Assembly (NCBI GenBank): GCA_949283025.1
Contig: CASDRB010000005.1
Span: 87,588-151,587, forward strand
From: an uncultured bacterium
GTDB taxonomy: Bacteria; Bacillota_I; Bacilli_A; RFN20; CAG-826
Length of the DNA stretch: 64,000 nucleotides
Reading direction: 5' to 3'
Positions 53,695-61,749 of the stretch are shown here, one piece after another. The stretch's first letter is position 1, and each line of letters opens with the position of its first letter. The notes beneath the pieces were generated by a model, which saw nothing but the letters and a program-made list of their open reading frames with translations, ran no database searches and was not told the DNA's origin. A program made the position numbers and the translations under genes.

Positions 53695-54390
53695 TTATAA
53701 TTTTAATGAACGATTTTTTAAAATTGTGATAAATAAGGCTAAATCAATTTCATTTGTTATTTTAAAATTATCGCGATCGCCGCTAACTAAATATAGTTTT
53801 TGTTGATTATTTAAAACAAGTTGACAATCATCACTTGCATCTAAAATATTATATTTAATAGCATTTTGATGAGCATTATAAATAATGTCAAATCTAAATG
53901 ATGAAGGCGTTTGTTCTTGATAGGTGACACTGCGGATTGGTATATCATCAACACACACGCAATCATTAGTATGCACAATAGTGTCAATCGCCTTAATCGC
54001 GGTTAAGCAAGCATGATGTTTTTTACAAGTATCGATATTGTCATATATGATTTTTTTGCTGACTAAAGGTCTAGCGCTATCATGAATGACAATTATTTCA
54101 TCATCATCAACCCATGGTTTTAAATAAGTAAGGGCTAAAAAGACGCTTTCTTGGCGAGTTTTTCCACCTTCAATAATGATAACTTTATCATTTTTATAAG
54201 TCTTTTTTAATAATTCAATCTTTTCGTTTGGAACAACTAAAATAATTTTTTGAATTTCTTCAACGCTTAAAAACGTATGAAGTGAATACATAAAAAGAGG
54301 TTGACCATCAACCTCAATAAAACCTTTAGGAATATTATGCGATTCCATTCTAGATCCAGAACCAGCAGCAAGTAAAATTCCAATTGCCAT
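53695..54390 (-). CDS. ispD: 2-C-methyl-D-erythritol 4-phosphate cytidylyltransferase IspD
   Basis: 231 aa, normal length. LLAAGSGSRMESHNIPKGFIEV (nucleotide site; here not longer than the family loop), VIIEGGKTRQESVFLAL and IVIHDSARPLVSK. It makes CDP-methylerythritol in the MEP isoprenoid pathway. Alternatively a TarI/IspD-type ribitol-5-phosphate cytidylyltransferase, which shares this fold; no tar genes are nearby. Starts 2 nt after the zinc-ribbon gene. Confidence 0.88.
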   Translation of the reverse strand: MAIGILLAAGSGSRMESHNIPKGFIEVDGQPLFMYSLHTFLSVEEIQKIILVVPNEKIELLKKTYKNDKVIIIEGGKTRQESVFLALTYLKPWVDDDEIIVIHDSARPLVSKKIIYDNIDTCKKHHACLTAIKAIDTIVHTNDCVCVDDIPIRSVTYQEQTPSSFRFDIIYNAHQNAIKYNILDASDDCQLVLNNQQKLYLVSGDRDNFKITNEIDLALFITILKNRSLKL

Positions 54391-54392
54391 AA

Positions 54393-54521
54393 TTATTCTT
54401 TTTTATAGCCACAAACTGGGCAAATGTCTAAATCATCATCGACTTCAGCCCCGCATAATGGACAAACCCATGTTGATTTGTTTTGATTTTCGCTAGTGGC
54501 AAATTCAATTTTTTCTTCCAT
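54393..54521 (-). CDS. Zinc-ribbon microprotein
   Basis: 42 aa from ATG 54521 (MEEKIEFATSENQ); AAGAGG lies 6 nt before it, and longer readings lack a site. Four cysteines in two CxxC pairs (WVCPLCGAEVDDDLDICPVCGYKKE) make a rubredoxin-like zinc ribbon. Cytoplasmic; function unknown. Encoded between the leucine-rich membrane protein and ispD with 16- and 2-nt gaps. Confidence 0.75.
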   Translation of the reverse strand: MEEKIEFATSENQNKSTWVCPLCGAEVDDDLDICPVCGYKKE

Positions 54522-54537
54522 AATTAACCTCTTAATA

Positions 54538-55743
54538 TTAATGATAAGGATTAACGGTAATAGATCCATCAACGCAGACGACAATCGTCGTTCCTGCACT
54601 TGCTAACCAGTTAGAACCCCTCGTTATATTTTTCCAATCTGATTTTCTTCCACCATAATTAATTCTTGCCAAACGTTTGCAACCAAAGAAAGCATTATAA
54701 CCAATTCTAGTGACGCTCAATGGTATTGAAACAACTTTTAAATTAGGGCAATTAGAAAAAGCAGAAGGTCCAATTTCGCTAATTCCTAAAGGAATAATAG
54801 CGATTTCCAAATTTTCATTTTGTGAGAAAGCATGTCCACCAATTGAAGACAATTTTTCAGGCAAGCCCTTACCTGGAGCATACTTCACTTGAGTGATTAC
54901 GGTAGGATTAGTAGATGGTTGAGCAACATTAGATTCATTGGGTTTATTTTGCATTCCAGGAGTTTGAATAACAATTGGTGCTACTCCACCCATCGACATT
55001 GGATAACCATTATTTTGCATTTGCTGTGCCATCATCTCTTGTCGAGCTTTTTGTGCTTCTAAAATTCGTAAAGCTTCTTTAATATAAATTCTATTTTTAA
55101 ATGCAGCAGCATAAATAATTGTTAAAATAATTGCAACAATAAATACTCCGCCTAGACAAAATAATGAGTATTGAATATCAATAGAAGTTGCATTTATGAC
55201 CCCATAATCTGGTAAATTTTTGCCAACAAATAATTTTAAAATAACAAAATGCATTGTAACCACAATAGCGCTCAATATTACCTGGAAAGCAAATATGGCC
55301 CAAAACAAACCTTTTGGAACTTTCCAAGGAATGACGCCAGCAAGCAATCCAACCAAAGCAAAAATGACAGCAAACAAACCTAATAATGCAATAATAACCA
55401 ATACCCCAAAAACAACATAATTAAATACTTGCGTGAATATATTTGCATATTGAGCAGGGAGCATATTGGCTATGTAATTGTCAGTAAAATAATTAAAAGC
55501 CGCGCTCGGTTTAATATCCTTTAAAAAATTATTTAAAACAAATTTAGCATAATCAATAGCGTAAACATCGTGAAAAGTGTATTTGCCTCCCGCAATTGAA
55601 TCGCCAAATTTAAAAAGTGGAACATACCATAAAACGGCAGCTAATCCACCAATACCTAAAAGTAAAAAAATCGATGAAAAGATGGTTCCCGCAGACCAGC
55701 GCTTAACCACTTTCATCCCATTAATTCTATTAATCGTGTTCAT
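54538..55743 (-). CDS. Multi-spanning membrane protein with C-terminal BspA-type leucine-rich repeats
   Basis: 401 aa. Four or five membrane segments in residues 18-230, a Gln/Met-rich helix (about 232-255), a Pro/Asn-rich linker, then about three LRR_5/BspA-like repeats (about 300-375: FSQNENLEIAIIPLGISEI, FSNCPNLKVVSIPLSVTRI, FFGCKRLARINY). LRR_5 repeats are usually found on secreted adhesins; here they follow a membrane domain. No Shine-Dalgarno sequence; TATAAT (55757-55752) ends 8 nt before the ATG. Leads the gene pair to ispD. Confidence 0.8.
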   Translation of the reverse strand: MNTINRINGMKVVKRWSAGTIFSSIFLLLGIGGLAAVLWYVPLFKFGDSIAGGKYTFHDVYAIDYAKFVLNNFLKDIKPSAAFNYFTDNYIANMLPAQYANIFTQVFNYVVFGVLVIIALLGLFAVIFALVGLLAGVIPWKVPKGLFWAIFAFQVILSAIVVTMHFVILKLFVGKNLPDYGVINATSIDIQYSLFCLGGVFIVAIILTIIYAAAFKNRIYIKEALRILEAQKARQEMMAQQMQNNGYPMSMGGVAPIVIQTPGMQNKPNESNVAQPSTNPTVITQVKYAPGKGLPEKLSSIGGHAFSQNENLEIAIIPLGISEIGPSAFSNCPNLKVVSIPLSVTRIGYNAFFGCKRLARINYGGRKSDWKNITRGSNWLASAGTTIVVCVDGSITVNPYH

Positions 55744-55828
55744 ACATTATTATTATATACAAAATGTTATTTTATTTAACACTAAAAAATGCTTTTTTTC
55801 ATTATTTTATATTTAGTTATTTGTGCAA

Positions 55829-55857
55829 TTGACAATAACGAGTCAATCAATTATATT
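55829..55857 (+). promoter_or_regulatory. Promoter of the Ig-like lipoprotein leader
   Basis: TTGACA (55829-55834), 17 nt, TATATT (55852-55857). Predicted start near 55864, one base before the first strand of the folded RNA described next. Confidence 0.75.
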
Positions 55858-55863
55858 AAAGTT

Positions 55864-55990
55864 AGAATAGGTTTGAGACACCCCCCGGTTTCCACTCCTC
55901 AATAGGAAAACTAGTCTTATAAAAACACGTTAAATCTATTCATGTTTTTTGACACCAATGAGGAGGTAAAAGCTAGGGATTTTTTATTTT
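55864..55990 (+). ncRNA. Candidate structured leader or small RNA with a pseudoknot
   Basis: Helix 1: GAATAGGTTT (55865-55874) pairs with AAATCTATTC (55932-55941), ten pairs including one G-U. It encloses a hairpin with TTTCC (55889-55893) and GGAAA (55905-55909) whose 11-nt loop holds CTCCTCA (55895-55901). That loop pairs perfectly with TGAGGAG (55959-55965) downstream, giving a possible pseudoknot. A T run (55980-55985) follows. No open reading frame of note and no match to a riboswitch class I know. It fills most of the 310-nt gap before the lipoprotein gene. Confidence 0.5.
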
Positions 55991-56053
55991 GTTTGTTTGA
56001 GAATATCTTTTATTTAGAACTAAATTTTTAAGTGCAAGAAAGGAGCACATATA

Positions 56054-58135
56054 ATGAAAAAACTGTTCTATGTTCTGATTGTTCCGTTACTTCTATTAGC
56101 AGGGTGTACAACCACAAACACTTCCAGCAGTGAAACAACAAGCGAAGTGCCTACTACATCAGAAGTAAAACCAACATCGATTGAGATTACATCTCCATCA
56201 TCCCAAACAACCATCTTAGTCGGTGAAACATTGCAATTAAACGCTGCAGTTTCACCATCAGGAGCTTCACAAAGTGTTACCTGGTCTTCATCATCAGATG
56301 CATTAGCCACTGTCTCAAATAATGGTTTAGTTACCGCGGTTGCACCTGGAAACGTCATTATCACTGCTAAATCAGTCATCGATACAAATATTAGCGGTGA
56401 ATACGCCCTCATTGTTGAAGAGGCACCTGTCGTAGAAGTACCTCCAACATCTATCACTGTCACAGGTGAAACAACTGTTAAAGTTGGTGAAACAATTTCT
56501 TTAAGTATTAGTGTTTTACCAGAAAATGCGGTTGACACTGTGACTTGGGCAACATCAAATGAAGAAATTGCTAGTGTTTCCAATCGTGGCGTAGTAAAAG
56601 GTATGGCAGAAGGAAGCGTTACTATCACTGCTACCTCAACTTTAGATACTAACGTCAAAGGAACATTAAACGTTTCTGTTGAAGAAGCCGATATTCCTGA
56701 TCCAACCATCGATTGGGAAACAGTCGAATACACAACTCATGACGAATTCGTCAACATGGAAGCTGATGCACCAGTAAAAGTCAAAGGTGTCGTCACTGCA
56801 GTTTCTAATGTTAAAGATAATCAAATCAATTACTATATTCAAAATGGTACCGAAGGTTTTTATGTCTATGCTCAAAATGCGACATATTATCCAGTAGAAG
56901 TCGGTAAATCATATGAAATCGGCGGATTTTATAAATACTATTTCACAGGCACTCACGAAGTTGTTGATGTTGAATATTTTAAAGTATTAGAAGAAGATAT
57001 CGTTGCCGAAATTAATGATTTAAGCGAAGTAAACATCGCTGCATTAGATGAAACTACTCCATTATATGGATCTTTAGTTAAAGGTGAAAAATTTGTTGTC
57101 ACATCCGTACCAAGCAAAGTTACTTCATCATTTAATTTAGGTGTAACTTTAAATGGAAATTCTCATACGATGCGCATTGATTCAACATTGATGTCTGATC
57201 AAGAATTTGAAGCTATTGGCGAAAGAGTTTCCGCCTTGCAAGTCGGTCAAACCTTTGATTTAACAAAAGGAATTATGTCGGCTTATGGTTATGGAACACC
57301 AAAACCACAAATTTTAGTTTTAAGTGCTGATGATATCGTTGAATCTCAACTTACCCCACAACAAAAAGTAGATTCTGTTAAAAATGCATTACATGTTAGA
57401 GAAAGCCTTGATAATACTGTAACACAAATCAGTTTGCCAACTACATTTGACGGGTTTGATGGTGTTACTATCTCTTGGCAAACATCAAATGATGCATTAA
57501 TTACAACTGCTGGTGTTGTCACTCATCCAGAACGTGATACGCTCGTTAAATTAACCGCCACCATCGCTTGCGAAGATGTCAGCGAAGTTGTCGAATACAA
57601 TGTCAATGTTTTAGCCAGCGACGATTCTTATTATTCAGTCGTCCACACCTTAGATTTAGAAGATGCTTTGCCAGCTGAACAATATGCTACATCCCCTTCT
57701 AAATCCGGATACGCTGAAGGCAATATCGATTTAGGAACACCTAACGCTACATGGATGTTAAGAAATGCCTTAATCGGTCAAGATACAGGTGATGTTAGAA
57801 ATGGCGAATGGTCAATTCGTATTCAATCTTATCCTGATTCAACCTTAGACGATACTGGCCGCGTCGAATTAAAAGAAGATTTAAGCTTTAACACTGTTGA
57901 ACTTCGAGTTTCTGCCTATGGTTCAGATCCATATGGAACTTATATCAATATTGCTTATTCTACAAATTCGGGCGAAACATTTGTTGATGTAATTAAAATC
58001 AAAATAGCTGAAAAAGCGTTGAATTTATATCGTGTTTCTTTACCTGAAACCGCCAATCGTGTATCTATTTATCAAACTGGTGCTACAGCAAGAACACGTG
58101 CCAATATCGACGATATTCGTTTGCTCAATGCATAA
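56054..58135 (+). CDS. Surface lipoprotein with two Big2 Ig-like domains and an OB-like domain
   Basis: 693 aa. Lipobox LLAGC, a Thr/Ser-rich linker, two Big2 domains (about 35-120 and 130-205; both have VTW(S/A)(S/T)S and the (G)VV/(G)LVxG turn), then an OB-type domain (about 225-315, VKVKGVVTAVSNVKDNQINY), an Ig-like segment with ISWQTSNDALITTAGVVTHP (about 470-520) and a C-terminal beta-sandwich-like part (about 535-693). Ribosome site AAAGGAG 8 nt before the ATG, with a long structured leader. Function unknown; adhesion or polymer binding is a guess. GC-richer codon use suggests high expression. Confidence 0.85.
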   Translation: MKKLFYVLIVPLLLLAGCTTTNTSSSETTSEVPTTSEVKPTSIEITSPSSQTTILVGETLQLNAAVSPSGASQSVTWSSSSDALATVSNNGLVTAVAPGNVIITAKSVIDTNISGEYALIVEEAPVVEVPPTSITVTGETTVKVGETISLSISVLPENAVDTVTWATSNEEIASVSNRGVVKGMAEGSVTITATSTLDTNVKGTLNVSVEEADIPDPTIDWETVEYTTHDEFVNMEADAPVKVKGVVTAVSNVKDNQINYYIQNGTEGFYVYAQNATYYPVEVGKSYEIGGFYKYYFTGTHEVVDVEYFKVLEEDIVAEINDLSEVNIAALDETTPLYGSLVKGEKFVVTSVPSKVTSSFNLGVTLNGNSHTMRIDSTLMSDQEFEAIGERVSALQVGQTFDLTKGIMSAYGYGTPKPQILVLSADDIVESQLTPQQKVDSVKNALHVRESLDNTVTQISLPTTFDGFDGVTISWQTSNDALITTAGVVTHPERDTLVKLTATIACEDVSEVVEYNVNVLASDDSYYSVVHTLDLEDALPAEQYATSPSKSGYAEGNIDLGTPNATWMLRNALIGQDTGDVRNGEWSIRIQSYPDSTLDDTGRVELKEDLSFNTVELRVSAYGSDPYGTYINIAYSTNSGETFVDVIKIKIAEKALNLYRVSLPETANRVSIYQTGATARTRANIDDIRLLNA

Positions 58136-58147
58136 TAGGTTTTAAAA

Positions 58148-59635
58148 ATGAAAAAGATTAAAAAAATTGTAGCGATTTTACTCTTTGCTAATTTATTAGC
58201 GCTTGGAGCATGCACAACCACACCATCTTCCTCAAATACAAATGATGATATATCAACATCTTCTTCTACAATTGATGCTAGTGGATTAAGCATACAATTA
58301 GATGGACAAGATGTAAATGAAGCATCAGTTTATGTGGGTGAAAATATTACTTTAAAAGCCGTTGTTAATCCTTCAACGGCTTCTCAAAAAGTAACATGGA
58401 CAACTTCAAGCGATGCTATTGCCATAGTAAATGATGGTGTTGTGACTGGCGTTTCTGATGGAACAGCCATCATCAAGGCTACCACTGAAAATAACATATC
58501 TAAAAATGTCTTTGTCAAGGTTTCTACTAAACCAGGGCAAACTGGTGTTGGAAGCGGTTTATCACCCGATGATCCTATTTATATAGGCAATGAAGGAGAA
58601 GATGAACCTTTAGAAATTTATTTCATTGAAACAATGCGCATTTATTCTGATGCTATCTTTATTAAAAAAGGCAATGTCGAAATTTTAATTGACGCTGGAT
58701 ATGAAGAAGATGGCACTTATATTTCTTCTTTTATCGATGAACATTGTGAAGATGGAACATTGGATGCTTTGATGTTATCTCACTCAGATGGCGATCATAT
58801 TGATGGTCTAACCAATGCTTTACAAAATGTTGAAAACATTTCTTTGATGGTTGACTATGGTGGAATGAACAATGGTAAAGTTGGTCAAATTCGCACCAAA
58901 TACATCGAAAATGGGATGCAATATCATTCAGCCTATGATTCGGTTAACTTCCTTAATGGTGGATCAAATTATTATTATTTGACGGATGATTTTTACTTCC
59001 AAGTTTTGGATACTAAAAACTATATTACCTCCACCGATACTAATGCCTCTAATCCTTCCTCTTTAGCTGTTATTTTCTATTATAAAGACTTTACATTCTT
59101 TACTGGTGGAGATTTAACAACAGCAAGTGAAGGTGATTTAATGAATAGTGAGATTCTTCCAGAAGTCACCTTATTTAAAGCCCATCATCATGGCTCACAC
59201 GGATCTAATAGTCAATCATTTTTAAACGAAATTAATCCAAAATTTGTAGCGATTTCTGCTAGTCGTGCCAGCGGATATGGTAGACCTTGGACTGGTCCAA
59301 GTCAAAGCGATACTTATAATTTAGATGCTACGACTGGTCATCCAGCCGATGAAGCAGTTGAACGAATCTTTAAAGCGCCAAGAATTAGTGAAAATCACAA
59401 CGTTTATTGGAACGCTATCAATGGAACTATGAAATTTACTACTTATGGCGAAGATGATTGCACTTTTGAAGGTTCTCCAACTCGCAAAGGATATTATGAT
59501 TTGACCTTAACTGATGGAATCCCTGTTTGGAACAGCGAATTAAATGATTGGGAAAACAAGGTTACTGGCGAGGAAAATCTTAAATTCTGCGACACTAAAG
59601 CCTTTAAATTTAGAGGCTACGAATCATTTATCTAA
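58148..59635 (+). CDS. Secreted lipoprotein with Big2 domain and ComEC-like metallo-beta-lactamase domain
   Basis: 495 aa. Lipobox LGAC, Ser/Thr linker, one Big2 domain (about 45-125, QKVTWTTSSDAIAIV), then a metallo-beta-lactamase domain (about 150-410) with metal motifs LSHSDGDHIDGL, FFTGGDLTT and FKAHHHGSHGSN. This is the ComEC/Rec2-type hydrolase family, but placed outside the cell on a lipid anchor. Substrate unknown; nucleic acids or phosphodiesters are possible. It follows the Big2/OB lipoprotein gene by 12 nt and ends at a terminator, so the two form an operon. Confidence 0.87.
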   Translation: MKKIKKIVAILLFANLLALGACTTTPSSSNTNDDISTSSSTIDASGLSIQLDGQDVNEASVYVGENITLKAVVNPSTASQKVTWTTSSDAIAIVNDGVVTGVSDGTAIIKATTENNISKNVFVKVSTKPGQTGVGSGLSPDDPIYIGNEGEDEPLEIYFIETMRIYSDAIFIKKGNVEILIDAGYEEDGTYISSFIDEHCEDGTLDALMLSHSDGDHIDGLTNALQNVENISLMVDYGGMNNGKVGQIRTKYIENGMQYHSAYDSVNFLNGGSNYYYLTDDFYFQVLDTKNYITSTDTNASNPSSLAVIFYYKDFTFFTGGDLTTASEGDLMNSEILPEVTLFKAHHHGSHGSNSQSFLNEINPKFVAISASRASGYGRPWTGPSQSDTYNLDATTGHPADEAVERIFKAPRISENHNVYWNAINGTMKFTTYGEDDCTFEGSPTRKGYYDLTLTDGIPVWNSELNDWENKVTGEENLKFCDTKAFKFRGYESFI

Positions 59636-59656
59636 TCCTTTGATTATATAATAAAC

Positions 59657-59690
59657 AAAGACTGCATTACCGATGATGCAGTCTTTTTTA
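59657..59690. terminator. Terminator after the secreted hydrolase gene
   Basis: 11-bp arms AAAGACTGCAT / ATGCAGTCTTT with an 8-nt loop and a following T run. The A-rich 5' side allows it to work for the convergent ABC gene too. Confidence 0.9.
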
Positions 59691-59709
59691 TAATTATAAA
59701 AATAATTAA

Positions 59710-61749
59710 TTATCTTGCAATATTATTAGCGTTTTTAACATTTATTTTTGTTGCTGACAAAGTGGCGAATAACGAAATAATAAGGGACAATAATATCAAC
59801 GGCAATAAAATTATTACAAACAACTGCCAATTAAAATAATTTAAAGGGGCGACAACTAGCATCAAATCGCTCATTAAATATATATTTAAATTATATATGC
59901 ATATTAGATAGGGAATCATGGCAGTCAAAAAACAAATTAGCGAGATAAATACTGTTTGTATTGAATTAACCAAAAATAACTCTGTTTTAGATAAACCAAG
60001 CAATTGTAATATTCTAATTTCATTAGCACTTTTATCCATAATTGTTTTTATTAATGCAATAAATGAAATGATAGTAATTCCTAAAAAAACCAAAGAAATA
60101 TATTCTAATAAAACACCTAAAGAGTTTTCAAATTCCTTCATGTTTCTTATCGAAGGGTCAACACGATGATATGATACGTATTCGTCGCCCATTTTGGCTA
60201 ATTTAGTATTAAAATCATTAGTGTGTTTTACTAAAACACCACAATATTCGACATCCATTTTTTGACCAAACGCATCATAAGAGCACAATTCAATAAAATC
60301 AGTTTGATAAAAAAAGATATCATTATGCATTTCATATGTATCAATATAATATGTCATTTGTTTATGATCTAATCTATTTTCGTTTTTACTACCTAGAATA
60401 GGATAATTCGTATCATAAATTCCGACAATTTTTAAATCTATTTTCCTTTGGATAGTCATATAGCCCAAAGTAACATTTAATGTTTTATTATCAATAATAT
60501 TTTGCAATTCTTCGCTAGAAAAATTATATTCATCTTCAATCCAGCCCAATTGAGCGCATAAATGCACAGTTAATATCACTTCGTAAGTGTTATAAAATAA
60601 AGAATCTTTTGGAGTAGTTCCAAACAATGGATAATTTATCCATGTCATATATTTTTCAGAAAATGGCAATCCATAACTAATCGATGGTTTGTTAGGATTT
60701 CCATCCTCAGCTACAGTGTGAAGCGCTTCATCGTTGCCTAAAGGAATCACGTTTTCATCACCGAAAACATCGCCGATAGCATTTAAATCATCATCATTTA
60801 ATAATTGCACATCAAAATCAACAGTTTTCTTCCCAACTCCATAATAATTAGCGCCGGAATTTATGACACACCTATTTTTTAAATCAATTTCATCATATGA
60901 AAGAATAGATGATGAAGTCATTGCAACCCCCACTGTTAAAAAAGTAGATATCATTAAAAAAATCAATTTGCCAACACCGCTTTTTAAAAACGAAAATGCA
61001 ATCTTTATACTTCTAATCAATGGAAAACGATATGTTGACGCACTATCATCATTTACTGTTAGTTTATCAAATGCATCATTGATAGTATTATCTTGAGTTA
61101 TATTGCCGTTTTTAATAAAAATAATACGGTCAGCATATGATTCCATCAATCTTTTATCGTGGCTAGCAACAACTACCAATCTTGATTTAGAAATATCTTT
61201 TAATAAATTAGCAATTTGAGTAGCGTTGTTTTCATCTAAATTGCCGGTAGGTTCATCGCACACAATTATTTTAGAATGTTTAATTAAGGCTCTAGCAATT
61301 GCGATTCTTTGTTGTTCACCACCGCTTAATTCGCAAACTTTGCGTTCTAAAAACGACTCATCCAAACCGACTTCTTTTAATATTTTAATAGCGTTGTCCA
61401 AATCAAATTTACTACCTTGTATTTCAATAGCGATTGCTAAATTATCTTTAACGGTATAAGTATTGATTAAATTGAAATCTTGATCGACAATACCAAAAAC
61501 ATGTTTTCTAAAATTTAAAACATCCTTGTCTTTGAATGTAGTTGTATCTTCATCATTAATAAACAATTTGCCTTGAGAAGGTTTTAATTGCAAAGAAAGT
61601 AATTTAATAAACGTTGATTTTCCCGAACCAGATGATCCTTCCAATAAAACAAAACCGCTGTCAGGCAATGTTAAAGAAACATCATTTAAAGCTATAACAT
61701 GACGTTTTTTAATCTTATAAATTTTAGAAATATGTTTAAAAGTAATCAT
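59710..61749 (-). CDS. MacB-like ABC transporter, ATPase and FtsX-type permease in one chain
   Basis: 679 aa. N-terminal ATPase (about 1-220) with Walker A EGSSGSGKSTFIKL, signature LSGGEQQRIAIARAL and Walker B IIVCDEPTGNLDE. One membrane segment near 260, a large extracellular domain (about 285-540) and three membrane segments at the C-terminus, i.e. a MacB/FtsX fold. Such proteins work as dimers in export or mechanotransmission. Its ATG follows the stop of the secreted-protein gene directly (TAA-ATG), so the two are coupled. Substrate unknown. Confidence 0.88.
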   Translation of the reverse strand: MITFKHISKIYKIKKRHVIALNDVSLTLPDSGFVLLEGSSGSGKSTFIKLLSLQLKPSQGKLFINDEDTTTFKDKDVLNFRKHVFGIVDQDFNLINTYTVKDNLAIAIEIQGSKFDLDNAIKILKEVGLDESFLERKVCELSGGEQQRIAIARALIKHSKIIVCDEPTGNLDENNATQIANLLKDISKSRLVVVASHDKRLMESYADRIIFIKNGNITQDNTINDAFDKLTVNDDSASTYRFPLIRSIKIAFSFLKSGVGKLIFLMISTFLTVGVAMTSSSILSYDEIDLKNRCVINSGANYYGVGKKTVDFDVQLLNDDDLNAIGDVFGDENVIPLGNDEALHTVAEDGNPNKPSISYGLPFSEKYMTWINYPLFGTTPKDSLFYNTYEVILTVHLCAQLGWIEDEYNFSSEELQNIIDNKTLNVTLGYMTIQRKIDLKIVGIYDTNYPILGSKNENRLDHKQMTYYIDTYEMHNDIFFYQTDFIELCSYDAFGQKMDVEYCGVLVKHTNDFNTKLAKMGDEYVSYHRVDPSIRNMKEFENSLGVLLEYISLVFLGITIISFIALIKTIMDKSANEIRILQLLGLSKTELFLVNSIQTVFISLICFLTAMIPYLICIYNLNIYLMSDLMLVVAPLNYFNWQLFVIILLPLILLSLIISLFATLSATKINVKNANNIAR

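Noticed and set aside
53695-54390. TarI (ribitol-5-phosphate cytidylyltransferase) instead of IspD
   Set aside because: No teichoic acid genes are near and the length fits IspD; the alternative is noted in the entry but not preferred.
55864-55990. 6S RNA, SRP RNA, c-di-GMP, TPP or fluoride riboswitch
   Set aside because: None of the conserved core sequences I know for these classes is present.
55860-55990. Insertion sequence end (GAGACACC and GACACC repeats)
   Set aside because: The copies are short direct repeats with no transposase remnant nearby.
56068-56733. A 221-codon open frame opposite the Big2 lipoprotein gene
   Set aside because: It is a shadow of the Thr/Ser-rich codons on the plus strand; no ribosome site and no domain likeness.
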